Shown in pieces: positions 16,698 through 25,770 of a stretch of 64,000 bases of DNA. Position 1 is the stretch's first letter. The number at the start of each line of letters is the position of its first letter. The notes beneath the pieces were generated by a model. It did not search any database. It saw only the letters and a list, made by a program, of their open reading frames with translations, and was not told the origin of the DNA. Both the position numbers and the translations under genes were made by a program. The DNA comes from Micromonospora qiuiae (GTDB taxonomy: Bacteria; Actinomycetota; Actinomycetes; Mycobacteriales; Micromonosporaceae), in NCBI RefSeq assembly GCF_016863555.1, contig NZ_BOPC01000032.1, positions 56,859 through 120,858 on the forward strand, written 5' to 3'.

Positions 16698-17369
16698 ATG
16701 TCGGAACGGGCCCGGGTGTTGATCGTGGACGACCATCCGGTGGTGCGCCGCGGCCTGCGCACCATGCTGGAGGGCGAGTCGTGGGTGGCGGAGGTGATGG
16801 AGGCGGCCTCCTGCGCCGAGGCGGTCGCCGCGGTCGCGCACGGACAGGTCACCGTCGTGGCGATGGACATAGCGCTGCCGGACGGCGACGGGGTGCAGGC
16901 GACCGGTCAGATCCTGCGGCACCGGCCGGAGATCCGGGTGTTGATGCTGACCATGGCCGACGAGGAGGAGCTGGTCGCCCGCGCCCTGCGGATCGGTGCC
17001 CGAGGTTACCTGCTCAAGGACACCGACCCCGACCTGGTGGTGGATGCGCTGCGGACCGTGGCCGGCGGGGGTCTGGTGCTGGGCCCGGGGATCGGTGTCG
17101 CCGGGCTGGGCCGGGCGCAGCCGACGGCAGCCGCCAGTCTGCCACCGCCGTTCGACCGGCTCACCCCGCGCGAGCGGGACATCCTGGGGCACCTGGCCGC
17201 CGGTGAGGACAACGCACAGATCGCCCGCCGGTTCGGGCTGAGCACGAAGACCATCCGCAACCAGGTCTCGGCGATCCTCGGAAAGCTGGGCGTCTCCGAC
17301 CGGGTGCAGGCGGCGCTGCTCGCCCGGAACGCCGGCATCTGCGCCACGACGAAGACGTCATACCAATGA
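16698..17369 (+). CDS. NarL/FixJ-type response regulator
   Basis: 223 residues. Receiver domain with VLIVDDHPVVRRGL, phosphoacceptor Asp in VVAMDIALPDGDGV, TMAD switch and the lysine in GYLLKDTD. The C-terminal LuxR helix-turn-helix is LTPRERDILGHLAAGEDNAQIARRFGLSTKTIRNQVSAIL. It follows the sensor kinase gene and should be its cognate output. Most LuxR domains have TVKTHV at the recognition helix; here TIRNQV is used. Confidence 0.95.
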   Translation: MSERARVLIVDDHPVVRRGLRTMLEGESWVAEVMEAASCAEAVAAVAHGQVTVVAMDIALPDGDGVQATGQILRHRPEIRVLMLTMADEEELVARALRIGARGYLLKDTDPDLVVDALRTVAGGGLVLGPGIGVAGLGRAQPTAAASLPPPFDRLTPRERDILGHLAAGEDNAQIARRFGLSTKTIRNQVSAILGKLGVSDRVQAALLARNAGICATTKTSYQ

Positions 17370-17434
17370 CGTTTAAGTTGCTCTATGCTTTGCGGAAATC
17401 GGTCACCCTTATCGAGGCAAGATCACGCAACTGA

Positions 17435-19000
<1,566 letters not shown>

Positions 19001-19021
19001 CGGTCTTGTTCCGACGCCTGT

Positions 19022-19057
19022 GGGCGCCCTATGGCACACCCATGCCGTAGGGCGCCC
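19022..19057 (+). terminator. Hairpin terminator after the GH54 gene
   Basis: A 15-bp stem GGGCGCCCTATGGCA / TGCCGTAGGGCGCCC with one G-U pair and a 6-base loop, 22 bases after the stop codon. Confidence 0.8.
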
Positions 19058-19060
19058 TGG

Positions 19061-19131
19061 TCGGAGGTGCTTTGTCTGGTTGAGCGGTGACACATGTCTG
19101 TGTGACATGACGCCTTCAGAGCGAATGGCAG
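19061..19131 (+). repeat. Dispersed repeat B, copy 2
   Basis: Second copy of the element at 12492-12570, same orientation, sharing TCGGAGG, TTGTCTGGTTGAGCG and the closing block TGTGACAT, ACGC, GAGCGAA, GCAGCT. It sits directly after the GH54 terminator. Confidence 0.75.
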
Positions 19132-19206
19132 CTCGCCCACTTCGGCTTCCGGTTTCCGCGAGCGAACTGACCAGCGGGCTGGCAGGTTCCCCAGAACAGA
19201 CGCGGT

Positions 19207-19273
19207 CGTGATCGTTGGCAGCTCAGCGGTTCGACACGCCGGGGCGATGACCGCTGAGCCGCCAACGATCACG
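19207..19273. repeat. Long perfect-arm inverted repeat
   Basis: 24-base arms (GTGATCGTTGGC...AGCGGT) match with a single mismatch around a 19-base loop. It lies between repeat B and the PadR promoter. It could be a terminator facing the minus strand, a small-RNA hairpin or an insertion remnant; no U-run follows. Confidence 0.75.
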
Positions 19274-19287
19274 GGTTGGATGCGGGC

Positions 19288-19325
19288 TTGACAGTTATCT
19301 TGTTATGCAAGGTATCTTGTCGGCA
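19288..19325 (+). promoter_or_regulatory. Promoter and probable PadR operator
   Basis: TTGACA (19288-19293) and TATCTT (19313-19318) are 19 bases apart and would start transcription at or next to ATG 19325, giving a leaderless mRNA. TATCTTG occurs twice (19296 and 19313), and the spacer contains CTTG-TTATG-CAAG, a likely autoregulatory PadR site. Confidence 0.6.
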
Positions 19326-19663
19326 TGGACGGAGCGCGCGAGCGGATCACCACCAACATTCGCAAGGGCGTCCTCGAATACTGCGTCCTCGCGCTGCTCT
19401 CCCAGCGCGACATGTACGGCCTGGAGTTGGCCGACACCCTCGTCGCCCGCGGTCTGACCGCGAGTGAAGGCAGCCTGTACCCGCTGCTCGCCCGCATGCG
19501 GCAGGCGGGCAGCGTCGAGACCCGCTGGCTGACCCCGGAGCAGGGGCATGCGCGGCGGTACTACGCGATCACGGACCAGGGGCGGGCGCAGTTGCGCGTG
19601 TTCGCGGCGGTGTGGCGCGACATCCAGCCGCACGTGGACGAACTGATAACGGAGGAAGCATGA
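19325..19663 (+). CDS. PadR-family transcriptional regulator
   Basis: 112 residues: GVLEYCVLALLSQRDMYGLELADTL, then TASEGSLYPLLARMRQAGSVETRW and ARRYYAITDQGRAQL. This is the complete PadR winged helix with a short C-terminal dimer helix. The stop overlaps the start of the downstream HAAS-domain gene, the standard arrangement in which PadR controls its own operon. Confidence 0.95.
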   Translation: MDGARERITTNIRKGVLEYCVLALLSQRDMYGLELADTLVARGLTASEGSLYPLLARMRQAGSVETRWLTPEQGHARRYYAITDQGRAQLRVFAAVWRDIQPHVDELITEEA

Positions 19664-20625
19664 CCAGCCACGCCCTACCCGAGGCGGCGGAGACCTACCT
19701 GCGGGCGCTCGGTGCGGAGTTGTCGGACGCGCCGCCCGACACCGTACGGGAGATCGTCGAGGACGTCCGCGCGCACCTCACCGACGCGCTGGGCAGCGGC
19801 CGGACCATGGACCAGGCGCTGGCCGGGCTCGGCAGCCCGCAGGCCGTGGCGGGCCAGGCGCGCGACGAGCTCGCACTTGCCGGTGGCGCTGCCGACCACG
19901 CGGAGCGTGCCGGCCGGACCCTGCGCGCGGTCGCGGTGGCGGTCGGCGTGCTGGCCGCTGTGTGCGTGAGTTTCCTGCTGCCGTTCGCGGCTCTGCCGCT
20001 GGACCTGGCTCAGGTCGGTCCGGACGGGCAGAGCATCGTGCAGCGGTACGGCCCCGGGTTCGCGTTGCTCACCCTGCTGCCGGCGCTCATCGCGGCGGCG
20101 CCGTTCGCGCTGCCCGCCCGGGCACGCCGGGTGGCCGGCACGGTCGGCGCCGTGGTTCTCACCGCCTTCACGTTCGTCTCGGGCGAGATCGGTCTGTACT
20201 ACTTCCCGCTCGTGCTCCTGCTCTGGGCGGCGGTGATCGTGCCGTCGGCGGCGCGGCGCGGGATCGGCCGGGTCGCCGTACGGGCGTGGCACCTCGTCGC
20301 CGCGGCGTTCGTGGCCCTGCCCGCGATACTGGTCGGGTCCTCGATCGCCACCGGAACGGTCGGTGTGGACTGGGTCGGCGTGGCGCTGTGGGGCGTCGGG
20401 CCGCTGGTCCTCGGCGTGCTGTGCGGGTACGGACTCCGGGCCGGGTACGCGGTGACCGCGCTGGCCGGCGCCCTGGTCATGATCCTTTCGATGGTCCAGC
20501 CCGGCCTGCTCTTCGCGGCCTTCTGGCTGTTCGGCGGGCTGTACCTGACGATCGGAGCCAGCGGGTTCGTCGCGGTACGGGCGCGCGAGGCGGCGCCGCG
20601 TCAGATGATGAAGCGCGTCCAGTAG
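19660..20625 (+). CDS. HAAS-domain membrane protein
   Basis: 321 residues from the ATG overlapping the PadR stop, preceded by GGAGGAAGC. The N-terminal ~75 residues (ETYLRALGAELSDAPPDTVREIVEDVRAHL, then QALAGLGSPQAVAGQA) form the HAAS (DUF1700-like) signalling domain. Seven or so membrane segments follow. HAAS proteins are nearly always paired with PadR regulators and are thought to be membrane sensors or transporter-associated. The 3' end overlaps the convergent glycosyltransferase gene by 25 bases. Confidence 0.85.
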   Translation: MTSHALPEAAETYLRALGAELSDAPPDTVREIVEDVRAHLTDALGSGRTMDQALAGLGSPQAVAGQARDELALAGGAADHAERAGRTLRAVAVAVGVLAAVCVSFLLPFAALPLDLAQVGPDGQSIVQRYGPGFALLTLLPALIAAAPFALPARARRVAGTVGAVVLTAFTFVSGEIGLYYFPLVLLLWAAVIVPSAARRGIGRVAVRAWHLVAAAFVALPAILVGSSIATGTVGVDWVGVALWGVGPLVLGVLCGYGLRAGYAVTALAGALVMILSMVQPGLLFAAFWLFGGLYLTIGASGFVAVRAREAAPRQMMKRVQ

Positions 20626-21896
20626 GCGAGCCAGACGACGAACAGGGCGCCCTGGAGCAGCGCGAGCGCGGCGGTCAACCAGACGTCGACCATCGGCCGC
20701 CGCGCCCAGCCGGCCAGCACGAGAGCAACCGGGAACACGGCGAGCAGGTAGCGCAGCAGGCTCTTGTAGACGGGTTGGCCCATCGACAGCGGCACCAGCA
20801 CCATCATCAGCCCGTACACCAGATAGGGCAGGCCCAGGCGACGGGTGCCGGCGACGAGAACGGCCAGGACCCCGACGGCGACCCAGACCCGTGCCGCGTC
20901 CGGCGCCGCCCCGGTCAGACCGCCCCAGAGTACGCCGAGCGGATTCTGCACGCGGATGTTCCAGCCCTGCTCCTGCGCGTGCTTGTAGGCGAACCAGTCC
21001 CCGCCCTGCCAACGGCAGAACGCCATGAAGGTGAGCCAACCGGCGGGCAGCAGCACCAGCGGCCAGCCGGACCGCAGGTAGCCCCTCAGGGCGCGCGGGC
21101 CCAGCCGGTAACCGCCCTGTCCGAGCAGTACCAGGGCCAGCGGAAGGGCCACGAAGAACCCGGCCGACCGGCTCAGCGCGAGAAAGAAGCCGACCACGCC
21201 GACCAGCAGCCATCGCCGTTTCTCCGCGTAGTAGAAGGTCGCCAGCGCCAGGCAGAGGAAGAGCGACTCGGTGAGCGCCGCGTGGAACAGGAAGGCGGTG
21301 GGCAGCAGCACCAGGTACCGCACGAACCGCCGGGCCGCCTGGCCGTGCCCGGCAGCGTCCCGACCAGCGGCGTCCTGACCGGCGGCGTCCTGACCGGCGG
21401 CGTCCTGACCGGCGGCGTCCCGACCAGCGGCGTCCTGACCGGCGGCGTCCTGACCCGTGGCGGTGATCAGCAGGCGCTCGCCGAGTCGGTAGGCGTAGTA
21501 GAGCACGCCGAGGAAGGCCGCGTTGGCGACGACCAGCAGCGCCAGCGCGGTGTCACCGCCCAGCAGCGGGGCGAGCGGCCGGGCGAGGAACGGGTACAGC
21601 AGGGGAAAGGCGAACTCGCGCCACGGCTCGTCCAGCGGCAGCCGGGCCAGGTGGTCGTAGAGGAACGAGTCCCAGGCGAACCAGAGCGACAGCCACCGGT
21701 GCGGCGAGATGTCCCGCTGCTGGTGACGGGTCAGGTCGTCGGGCGGCGGCGCCCAGTGGATCGCGTCGAAGGCGGCGAGCGCGAGCACCCCGACCAGACT
21801 GAGGATGATCTTCGTGCCGACGAAGACGATGAGCACGTACGGCCAGGGCGCGGGCACCCGCGCGAGCAGCCGGCGCATCCGGCCCGTCCCGACCAT
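20601..21896 (-). CDS. Polytopic mannosyltransferase-like glycosyltransferase (PIG-V-like)
   Basis: 431 residues from ATG 21896; ATG 21878 is an alternative. About eight to ten membrane segments. A charged loop after the first segment (WFAWDSFLYDHLARLPLDEPWREFAFPLLYP) resembles the WD-x-x-WY acceptor/donor loop of PIG-V-type mannosyltransferases that use lipid-linked sugar donors. It probably modifies an envelope lipid, glycan or protein on the outer face. Between two membrane segments it has a run of seven or so G-Q/R-D-A-A pentapeptides encoded by a 15-bp tandem repeat, which should vary in length. It is divergent from a UGM-like FAD enzyme, which could act in the same glycan pathway. Confidence 0.75.
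   Translation of the reverse strand: MVGTGRMRRLLARVPAPWPYVLIVFVGTKIILSLVGVLALAAFDAIHWAPPPDDLTRHQQRDISPHRWLSLWFAWDSFLYDHLARLPLDEPWREFAFPLLYPFLARPLAPLLGGDTALALLVVANAAFLGVLYYAYRLGERLLITATGQDAAGQDAAGRDAAGQDAAGQDAAGQDAAGRDAAGHGQAARRFVRYLVLLPTAFLFHAALTESLFLCLALATFYYAEKRRWLLVGVVGFFLALSRSAGFFVALPLALVLLGQGGYRLGPRALRGYLRSGWPLVLLPAGWLTFMAFCRWQGGDWFAYKHAQEQGWNIRVQNPLGVLWGGLTGAAPDAARVWVAVGVLAVLVAGTRRLGLPYLVYGLMMVLVPLSMGQPVYKSLLRYLLAVFPVALVLAGWARRPMVDVWLTAALALLQGALFVVWLAYWTRFII
21350..21458 (-). repeat. 15-bp in-gene tandem repeat
   Basis: About seven copies of GCGTCCTGACCGGCG (plus-strand reading, with the variant GCGTCCCGACCAGCG) inside the glycosyltransferase gene. They encode repeated Gly-Gln/Arg-Asp-Ala-Ala. 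The unit length keeps the frame, so copy number can change without breaking the gene. Confidence 0.9.
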
Positions 21897-22040
21897 CCGC
21901 CCCCCGACCGTACCCGCCTCGAACCGGTGCCGCGTACCCGCGCCGGAGCCGATCACGCCCGCCGCCGCAGGTGACATCTGCGGCAGGTCGGGTAACCGGC
22001 CAACCGTTCTGGCCGATGGGCGTACGGAGGCGGCGGAAGC

Positions 22041-23564
22041 ATGGGCGACGAACACGGCACCGTGGTGATCGGCGCGGGTCCGGCGGGGCTGACCGCGGCG
22101 TACGAGCTGCGCCGCCGTGGCGCCCCGGTGCGGGTGTTCGAGGCCGACGAGGTGGTCGGTGGCATCAGCCGGACCGTGGAGCGCGACGGGTGGCGCTTCG
22201 ACATCGGCGGGCACCGGTTCTTCACGAAGGTGTCCCGGGTCGAGGACTTCTGGCACGAGATCCTGCCCGACGAGGACTTCCTGCTCCGGCCCCGGATGAG
22301 CCGGATCTACTACCGGGGGGCGCTCTACGACTACCCGTTGAACGCCGGCAACGCGCTGCGCAACCTGGGGCTCTGGGAGGCGGCCCGGTGCATGGGCTCG
22401 TACGCGCGGGCGCGGCTGCGGCCACCGGCGGACCAGTCGCACTTCGAGGGGTGGGTCTCGGCCCGGTTCGGTTGGCGGCTGTACTCGATCTTCTTCAAGA
22501 CGTACACGGAGAAGGTGTGGGGCATCCCGGCCGACCAGCTGCAGGCGGACTGGGCGGCGCAGCGGATCAAGAACCTGTCGCTGGCCAAGGCGGTCCGCAA
22601 CGCGGTGCTGCCGAGACGTAACCGCAAGGACGTGGCGAGCCTGATCCAGGAGTTCCAGTACCCGAAGCTGGGACCCGGGATGATGTGGGAACGCTGCGCC
22701 GAGGAGGTACGCCGGGGCGGCGGCACGGTGGAGATCGGCACCCGGGTGACCGCCGTGCACCGCGACCCGGAGCGGCGCCGCGCGGTCGCCGTCAGCGTCG
22801 AGGGCGCCGGCGGGCCGCGCACCGAGGCGGCCGACCACGTGGTCTCCTCGATGCCCATCTCCGAACTGGTGGCGACGCTGCGTCCTGCTCCGCCGCCGGA
22901 GGTCCGGGCCGCCGCCGAGGATTTGCGCTACCGGGACTTCCTCACCGTGGCGCTGGTGGTGCCCGCCGAGTTCTCCTTCCCCGACAACTGGATCTACGTT
23001 CACGACCCCGATGTGCGGGTGGGCCGGATCCAGAACTTCGGCTCCTGGTCGCCGTACCTGGTGAAGGACGGCCGCACCTGCCTGGGGCTGGAGTACTTCG
23101 TGTCGGTGGACGACGAGACCTGGCGTACGCCCGACGCCGACCTGATCGCCTCCGCGACCAGGGAGCTGGAGCAGTTGGGGTTGATCCGGCCCGGGGCCGT
23201 CGAGGCCGGCTACGTGGTGCGGATGCCGAAGGCGTACCCGGTCTACGACGAGCGCTACCAGCACAACGTCGACGTGATCCGGCAGTGGCTGGCGCGCGAG
23301 GTGCCGAACGTGCACCCGGTCGGGCGCAACGGCATGCACCGCTACAACAACCAGGACCACTCGATGCTGACGGCGATGCTGACCGCTGAGAACATCGCCC
23401 ACGACGCCGGCCACGACGTCTGGTCGGTCAACGTGGAGAAGGACTACCACGAGGAGACGGCCCGCCGCGACGAGCGCCGGGGCACCGGGCGCGACGCTCC
23501 GCTGATGCCGGCCCCGCCGCCGCCCTCCGCGGCCACCGTGTCGCCTGCCCGCGACCGGCCGTGA
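22041..23564 (+). CDS. FAD-dependent oxidoreductase, UDP-galactopyranose mutase/amine oxidase-like
   Basis: 507 residues. The N-terminal dinucleotide fold [27 protein letters not shown] is followed by [22 protein letters not shown], in which the DIGGH motif matches UGM-like and protoporphyrinogen-oxidase-like flavoproteins. The C-terminal FAD-binding segment is [20 protein letters not shown]. The tail is Pro/Ala-rich and disordered. These proteins are often found next to glycosyltransferases and may isomerise or oxidise a sugar nucleotide or polyprenyl sugar. Divergent from the PIG-V-like gene across 144 bases, so joint regulation is plausible. True UGM activity is not certain. Confidence 0.85.
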   Translation: MGDEHGTVVIGAGPAGLTAAYELRRRGAPVRVFEADEVVGGISRTVERDGWRFDIGGHRFFTKVSRVEDFWHEILPDEDFLLRPRMSRIYYRGALYDYPLNAGNALRNLGLWEAARCMGSYARARLRPPADQSHFEGWVSARFGWRLYSIFFKTYTEKVWGIPADQLQADWAAQRIKNLSLAKAVRNAVLPRRNRKDVASLIQEFQYPKLGPGMMWERCAEEVRRGGGTVEIGTRVTAVHRDPERRRAVAVSVEGAGGPRTEAADHVVSSMPISELVATLRPAPPPEVRAAAEDLRYRDFLTVALVVPAEFSFPDNWIYVHDPDVRVGRIQNFGSWSPYLVKDGRTCLGLEYFVSVDDETWRTPDADLIASATRELEQLGLIRPGAVEAGYVVRMPKAYPVYDERYQHNVDVIRQWLAREVPNVHPVGRNGMHRYNNQDHSMLTAMLTAENIAHDAGHDVWSVNVEKDYHEETARRDERRGTGRDAPLMPAPPPPSAATVSPARDRP

Positions 23565-23609
23565 CCGGCGTGGTTTGCCGTCTCGGGCCGGAACTCTAGG
23601 GTGGTGGGC

Positions 23610-24230
23610 ATGGCGAGGTACTACGACGTGCACCCGGACAATCCCCAGCCCCGGATCATCCGGCAGGCCGTCGACCTCGTCCGCGACGGCGGTCTGATCG
23701 CCTATCCCACGGATTCCTGCTTCGCCCTGGGCTGTCGACTGGACAACCGGGAGGGGCTGGACCGCATCCGCGAGATCCGGCACCTGGACGACCGGCACCA
23801 CTTCACGCTGGTGTGCCGGGACTTCGCCCAGCTCGGCCAGTTCGTGCAGGTCAGCAACGCGATCTTCCGCCTGGTGAAGGCGTCCACCCCGGGCAGCTAC
23901 ACCTTCATCCTGCCCGCCACCCGGGAGGTGCCGCGCCGGATGCTGCACCCGCGCAAACGCACCGTCGGCGTCCGCGTACCCGCGCACACCGTCGCCCAGG
24001 CGCTGCTGGCCGAGTTGGGCGAGCCGCTGGTGTCGAGCACGCTGATCCTGCCCGGGGAGGAGGAGCCGCTCACCCAGGGCTGGGAGATCAAGGAGCGGCT
24101 GGACCACCAGCTCGACGCGGTGGTCGACGCGGGGGAGTGCGGCAAGGAGCCGACCACCGTGGTCGACCTCTCCGAGGACGAGCCGGAGATCCTGCGCCGG
24201 GGCGCCGGCGATCCGTCCCGCTTCGAGTGA
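23610..24230 (+). CDS. YrdC/YciO/Sua5-family protein (L-threonylcarbamoyladenylate synthase-like)
   Basis: 206 residues from ATG 23610. YrdC fold signals are IIRQAVDLVRDGGLIAYPTDSCFALGC, HHFTLVCRDFAQLG and ASTPGSYTFILPATREVPRRMLHPRKRTVGVRVPAH. It is closer to the YciO branch than to TsaC/Sua5. True Sua5 makes threonylcarbamoyl-AMP for tRNA t6A; the YciO branch has weak or different activity. The genome presumably has a separate TsaC, so this is probably an accessory paralogue. Confidence 0.88.
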   Translation: MARYYDVHPDNPQPRIIRQAVDLVRDGGLIAYPTDSCFALGCRLDNREGLDRIREIRHLDDRHHFTLVCRDFAQLGQFVQVSNAIFRLVKASTPGSYTFILPATREVPRRMLHPRKRTVGVRVPAHTVAQALLAELGEPLVSSTLILPGEEEPLTQGWEIKERLDHQLDAVVDAGECGKEPTTVVDLSEDEPEILRRGAGDPSRFE

Positions 24231-24566
24231 TCGGCTGCCCGGCCCTCCGAGCCGGCGTGCGGCCCGCTTCTACCACATGCTGGGACTTCGACGGGACGCT
24301 GGCCTGCGCGCTCGGCTCCCCGGAAATCGGCTCCCCGGAAACCCGCCGGGCACCGGCCGCCGCCCGCCCCGCCGCCGGTGCTGGCCGCCGCTCGTCCTCG
24401 ACCTCGCCCCCGGCCAGTGGCCGCGGGCCGCAGCCGGGCGGCGACCGCCCCCACACCGCCGCCCTTTGCTCTGCTTCAACCCACGCAACGGCCGGCGGCC
24501 GAAACCGTTGCGTCCGGTGAAGCAGAGCAAAGGGCTCGCGGGAGAGGGGCGGGGTGGCAGCGGCTG
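24231..24566. other. Intergenic stretch with a large palindromic repeat and a HAD-like remnant
   Basis: About 335 bases without a full gene. At about 24276-24306 the plus strand encodes WDFDGTLA, motif I of HAD phosphatases, but the frame then runs into low-complexity sequence, so it looks like a decayed gene start. A long palindrome is at 24461-24535. Confidence 0.45.
24461..24535. repeat. Large palindromic element (GCCCTTTGCTCTGCTTCA arms)
   Basis: 18-base outer arms GCCCTTTGCTCTGCTTCA / TGAAGCAGAGCAAAGGGC match perfectly. Inner arms CGCAACGG / CCGTTGCG add eight more pairs around a GC-rich loop. It would fold into a strong hairpin. It resembles dispersed palindromic elements I associate with Micromonospora genomes, but a second copy is not in this window. 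Confidence 0.8.
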
Positions 24567-24944
24567 GTGGAGGATCCGGGCTGGCGGCGGCTGTTGGCCG
24601 CAGCGCGGCGCAGCCTCGAACGCAACGGTGGACGACTCGACGGCACGGTGAGCCTCCAGTCGCCCAGCGACGACGAGCGGATCGTCATCATCGGGATCAC
24701 CGATGCCCACCGGTTCGCCGGATCGACCCGACTCACCGTGCGGCTGGCCGACGTGGACGACCAGCTTCGCGCGGTCCACGGGGTCGGGCTGCGCGATCTG
24801 CTCACCGCCTCGGTGCCGCTGCGCAGCCGGCCCACCGAGGCGAAGCGGGAAGCGGTGGCCCGGGACGCCCTGCTTCGGGCCGTGATGGAGGAGCGCCTGC
24901 TCGCCCTCCTCCTCGACGATCTGCGCGACGCCGCCCGGTACTAG
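24567..24944 (+). CDS. Short protein resembling the N-terminal domain of TIGR02679 proteins, possibly a remnant
   Basis: 125 residues from GTG 24567: EDPGWRRLLAAARRSLERNGG, LDGTVSLQSPSDDERIVIIG, TRLTVRLADVDDQLRAVHGVGLRDLLTASV. This pattern resembles the DUF3323 N-terminal domain of TIGR02679 family proteins, which normally continue for ~250 residues with a Toprim-like C-terminal domain. Here the frame ends at about that domain boundary, so it is either a truncated gene or a free-standing domain. The ribosome binding site is weak. It converges with the NDT/TIR-like gene and overlaps it by four bases. Confidence 0.45.
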   Translation: MEDPGWRRLLAAARRSLERNGGRLDGTVSLQSPSDDERIVIIGITDAHRFAGSTRLTVRLADVDDQLRAVHGVGLRDLLTASVPLRSRPTEAKREAVARDALLRAVMEERLLALLLDDLRDAARY

Positions 24945-25747
24945 GCGTCACCCGGTGGATGGTCGTTGGCGGGGCCCGTCGCCTCGGGCCCGGCCACCTG
25001 GATCAGATGCGTCACCCAGCGTTCGAACTTGTTGCTGCCCCCACCGAGCAGGCCGGACAGCTCGTACGCGCTCACCCCGCCCCGGGCGACCAGCGCCTCG
25101 ACGAGGGTCCGCAACCGCCGGTGGTCGTCCTCGGCCGACCCGTCGCGGTAGCCGCCCGTGCCCAGGTGGCGCTGCACGTCCTGGAGGATGTCCATCATCT
25201 GCGGCAGGGTCTCGATGATCTGCGACAGGCCCGCCTCGTGCGGGCTGGAGGACCCGCGCAGGTCCTGGAGAGTGAGGGCGACCGACATCGGGGTGACGAT
25301 GTCGGCCTCCCGGCCGATCGCGTCGATGGCCCGGCCCAGCTGCTCCTTCGCGGCGTGCACGCTGTCGAGATCGGTGTGGTCGACGAGGATGGTGCGCATG
25401 CCCTGCACGTCGAAGGGAAGCTGCTGGTCCTTCGCCATCAACTGCACGAACGGCTTGCGCAGCGCGTGCCGGACCGCCAGCTCGTAGAAGACGTTGGCGT
25501 TCTGGTCGGTCAGGTCGGCGATGACCAGGTCGTTGCGGATGATGCGGTCCAGCACCTGCGAGGTGATCAGACCGGCGCGTTCGATCTCGTCGCCCCGTAC
25601 AGCGACGAAACCCCGTTCCTCCACCACCGGGCGGATGACGTGCTTGAGGATCTGGTCGCTGCGTTTGCGGATCTCCGACCCCTCCGGGCCGATCGGTGCG
25701 ATCACGAAACACTCACGACGTGCGGACTCACCGTTACCCTCCCCCAT
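24941..25747 (-). CDS. Nucleoside 2-deoxyribosyltransferase/TIR-like domain protein
   Basis: 268 residues from ATG 25747. The N-terminal ~130 residues have a Rossmann-like deoxyribosyltransferase/TIR-related fold: CFVIAPIGPEGSEIRKRSDQI, then SQVLDRIIRNDLVIADLTDQNANVFYELAVRHALRKPF. The ADLT..N.NVFYELA segment carries the conserved Asp, Asn and Glu expected in a nucleotide-glycosidase pocket. The rest is helical, with a short winged-helix-like part near residues 200-250. Such proteins are common partners in bacterial conflict systems, where they may cut NAD or nucleotides. It lies 23 bases behind the HEXXH gene on the same strand, so it is probably part of the fxsB operon. It is not the usual FxsC type. 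Confidence 0.75.
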   Translation of the reverse strand: MGEGNGESARRECFVIAPIGPEGSEIRKRSDQILKHVIRPVVEERGFVAVRGDEIERAGLITSQVLDRIIRNDLVIADLTDQNANVFYELAVRHALRKPFVQLMAKDQQLPFDVQGMRTILVDHTDLDSVHAAKEQLGRAIDAIGREADIVTPMSVALTLQDLRGSSSPHEAGLSQIIETLPQMMDILQDVQRHLGTGGYRDGSAEDDHRRLRTLVEALVARGGVSAYELSGLLGGGSNKFERWVTHLIQVAGPEATGPANDHPPGDA

Positions 25748-25770
25748 GGACACAGCGTAAGGGAGACCGG

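Noticed and set aside
21349..21470. Tandem repeats considered as a CRISPR array
   Set aside because: Units are 15 bp with no spacers and keep a reading frame inside a glycosyltransferase gene.
20601..24107. An 1168-codon minus-strand frame covering the glycosyltransferase and the region beyond it
   Set aside because: Only the part from 21896 down is membrane-protein-like; the rest is antisense to the FAD enzyme and YrdC genes, so the start was placed at 21896.
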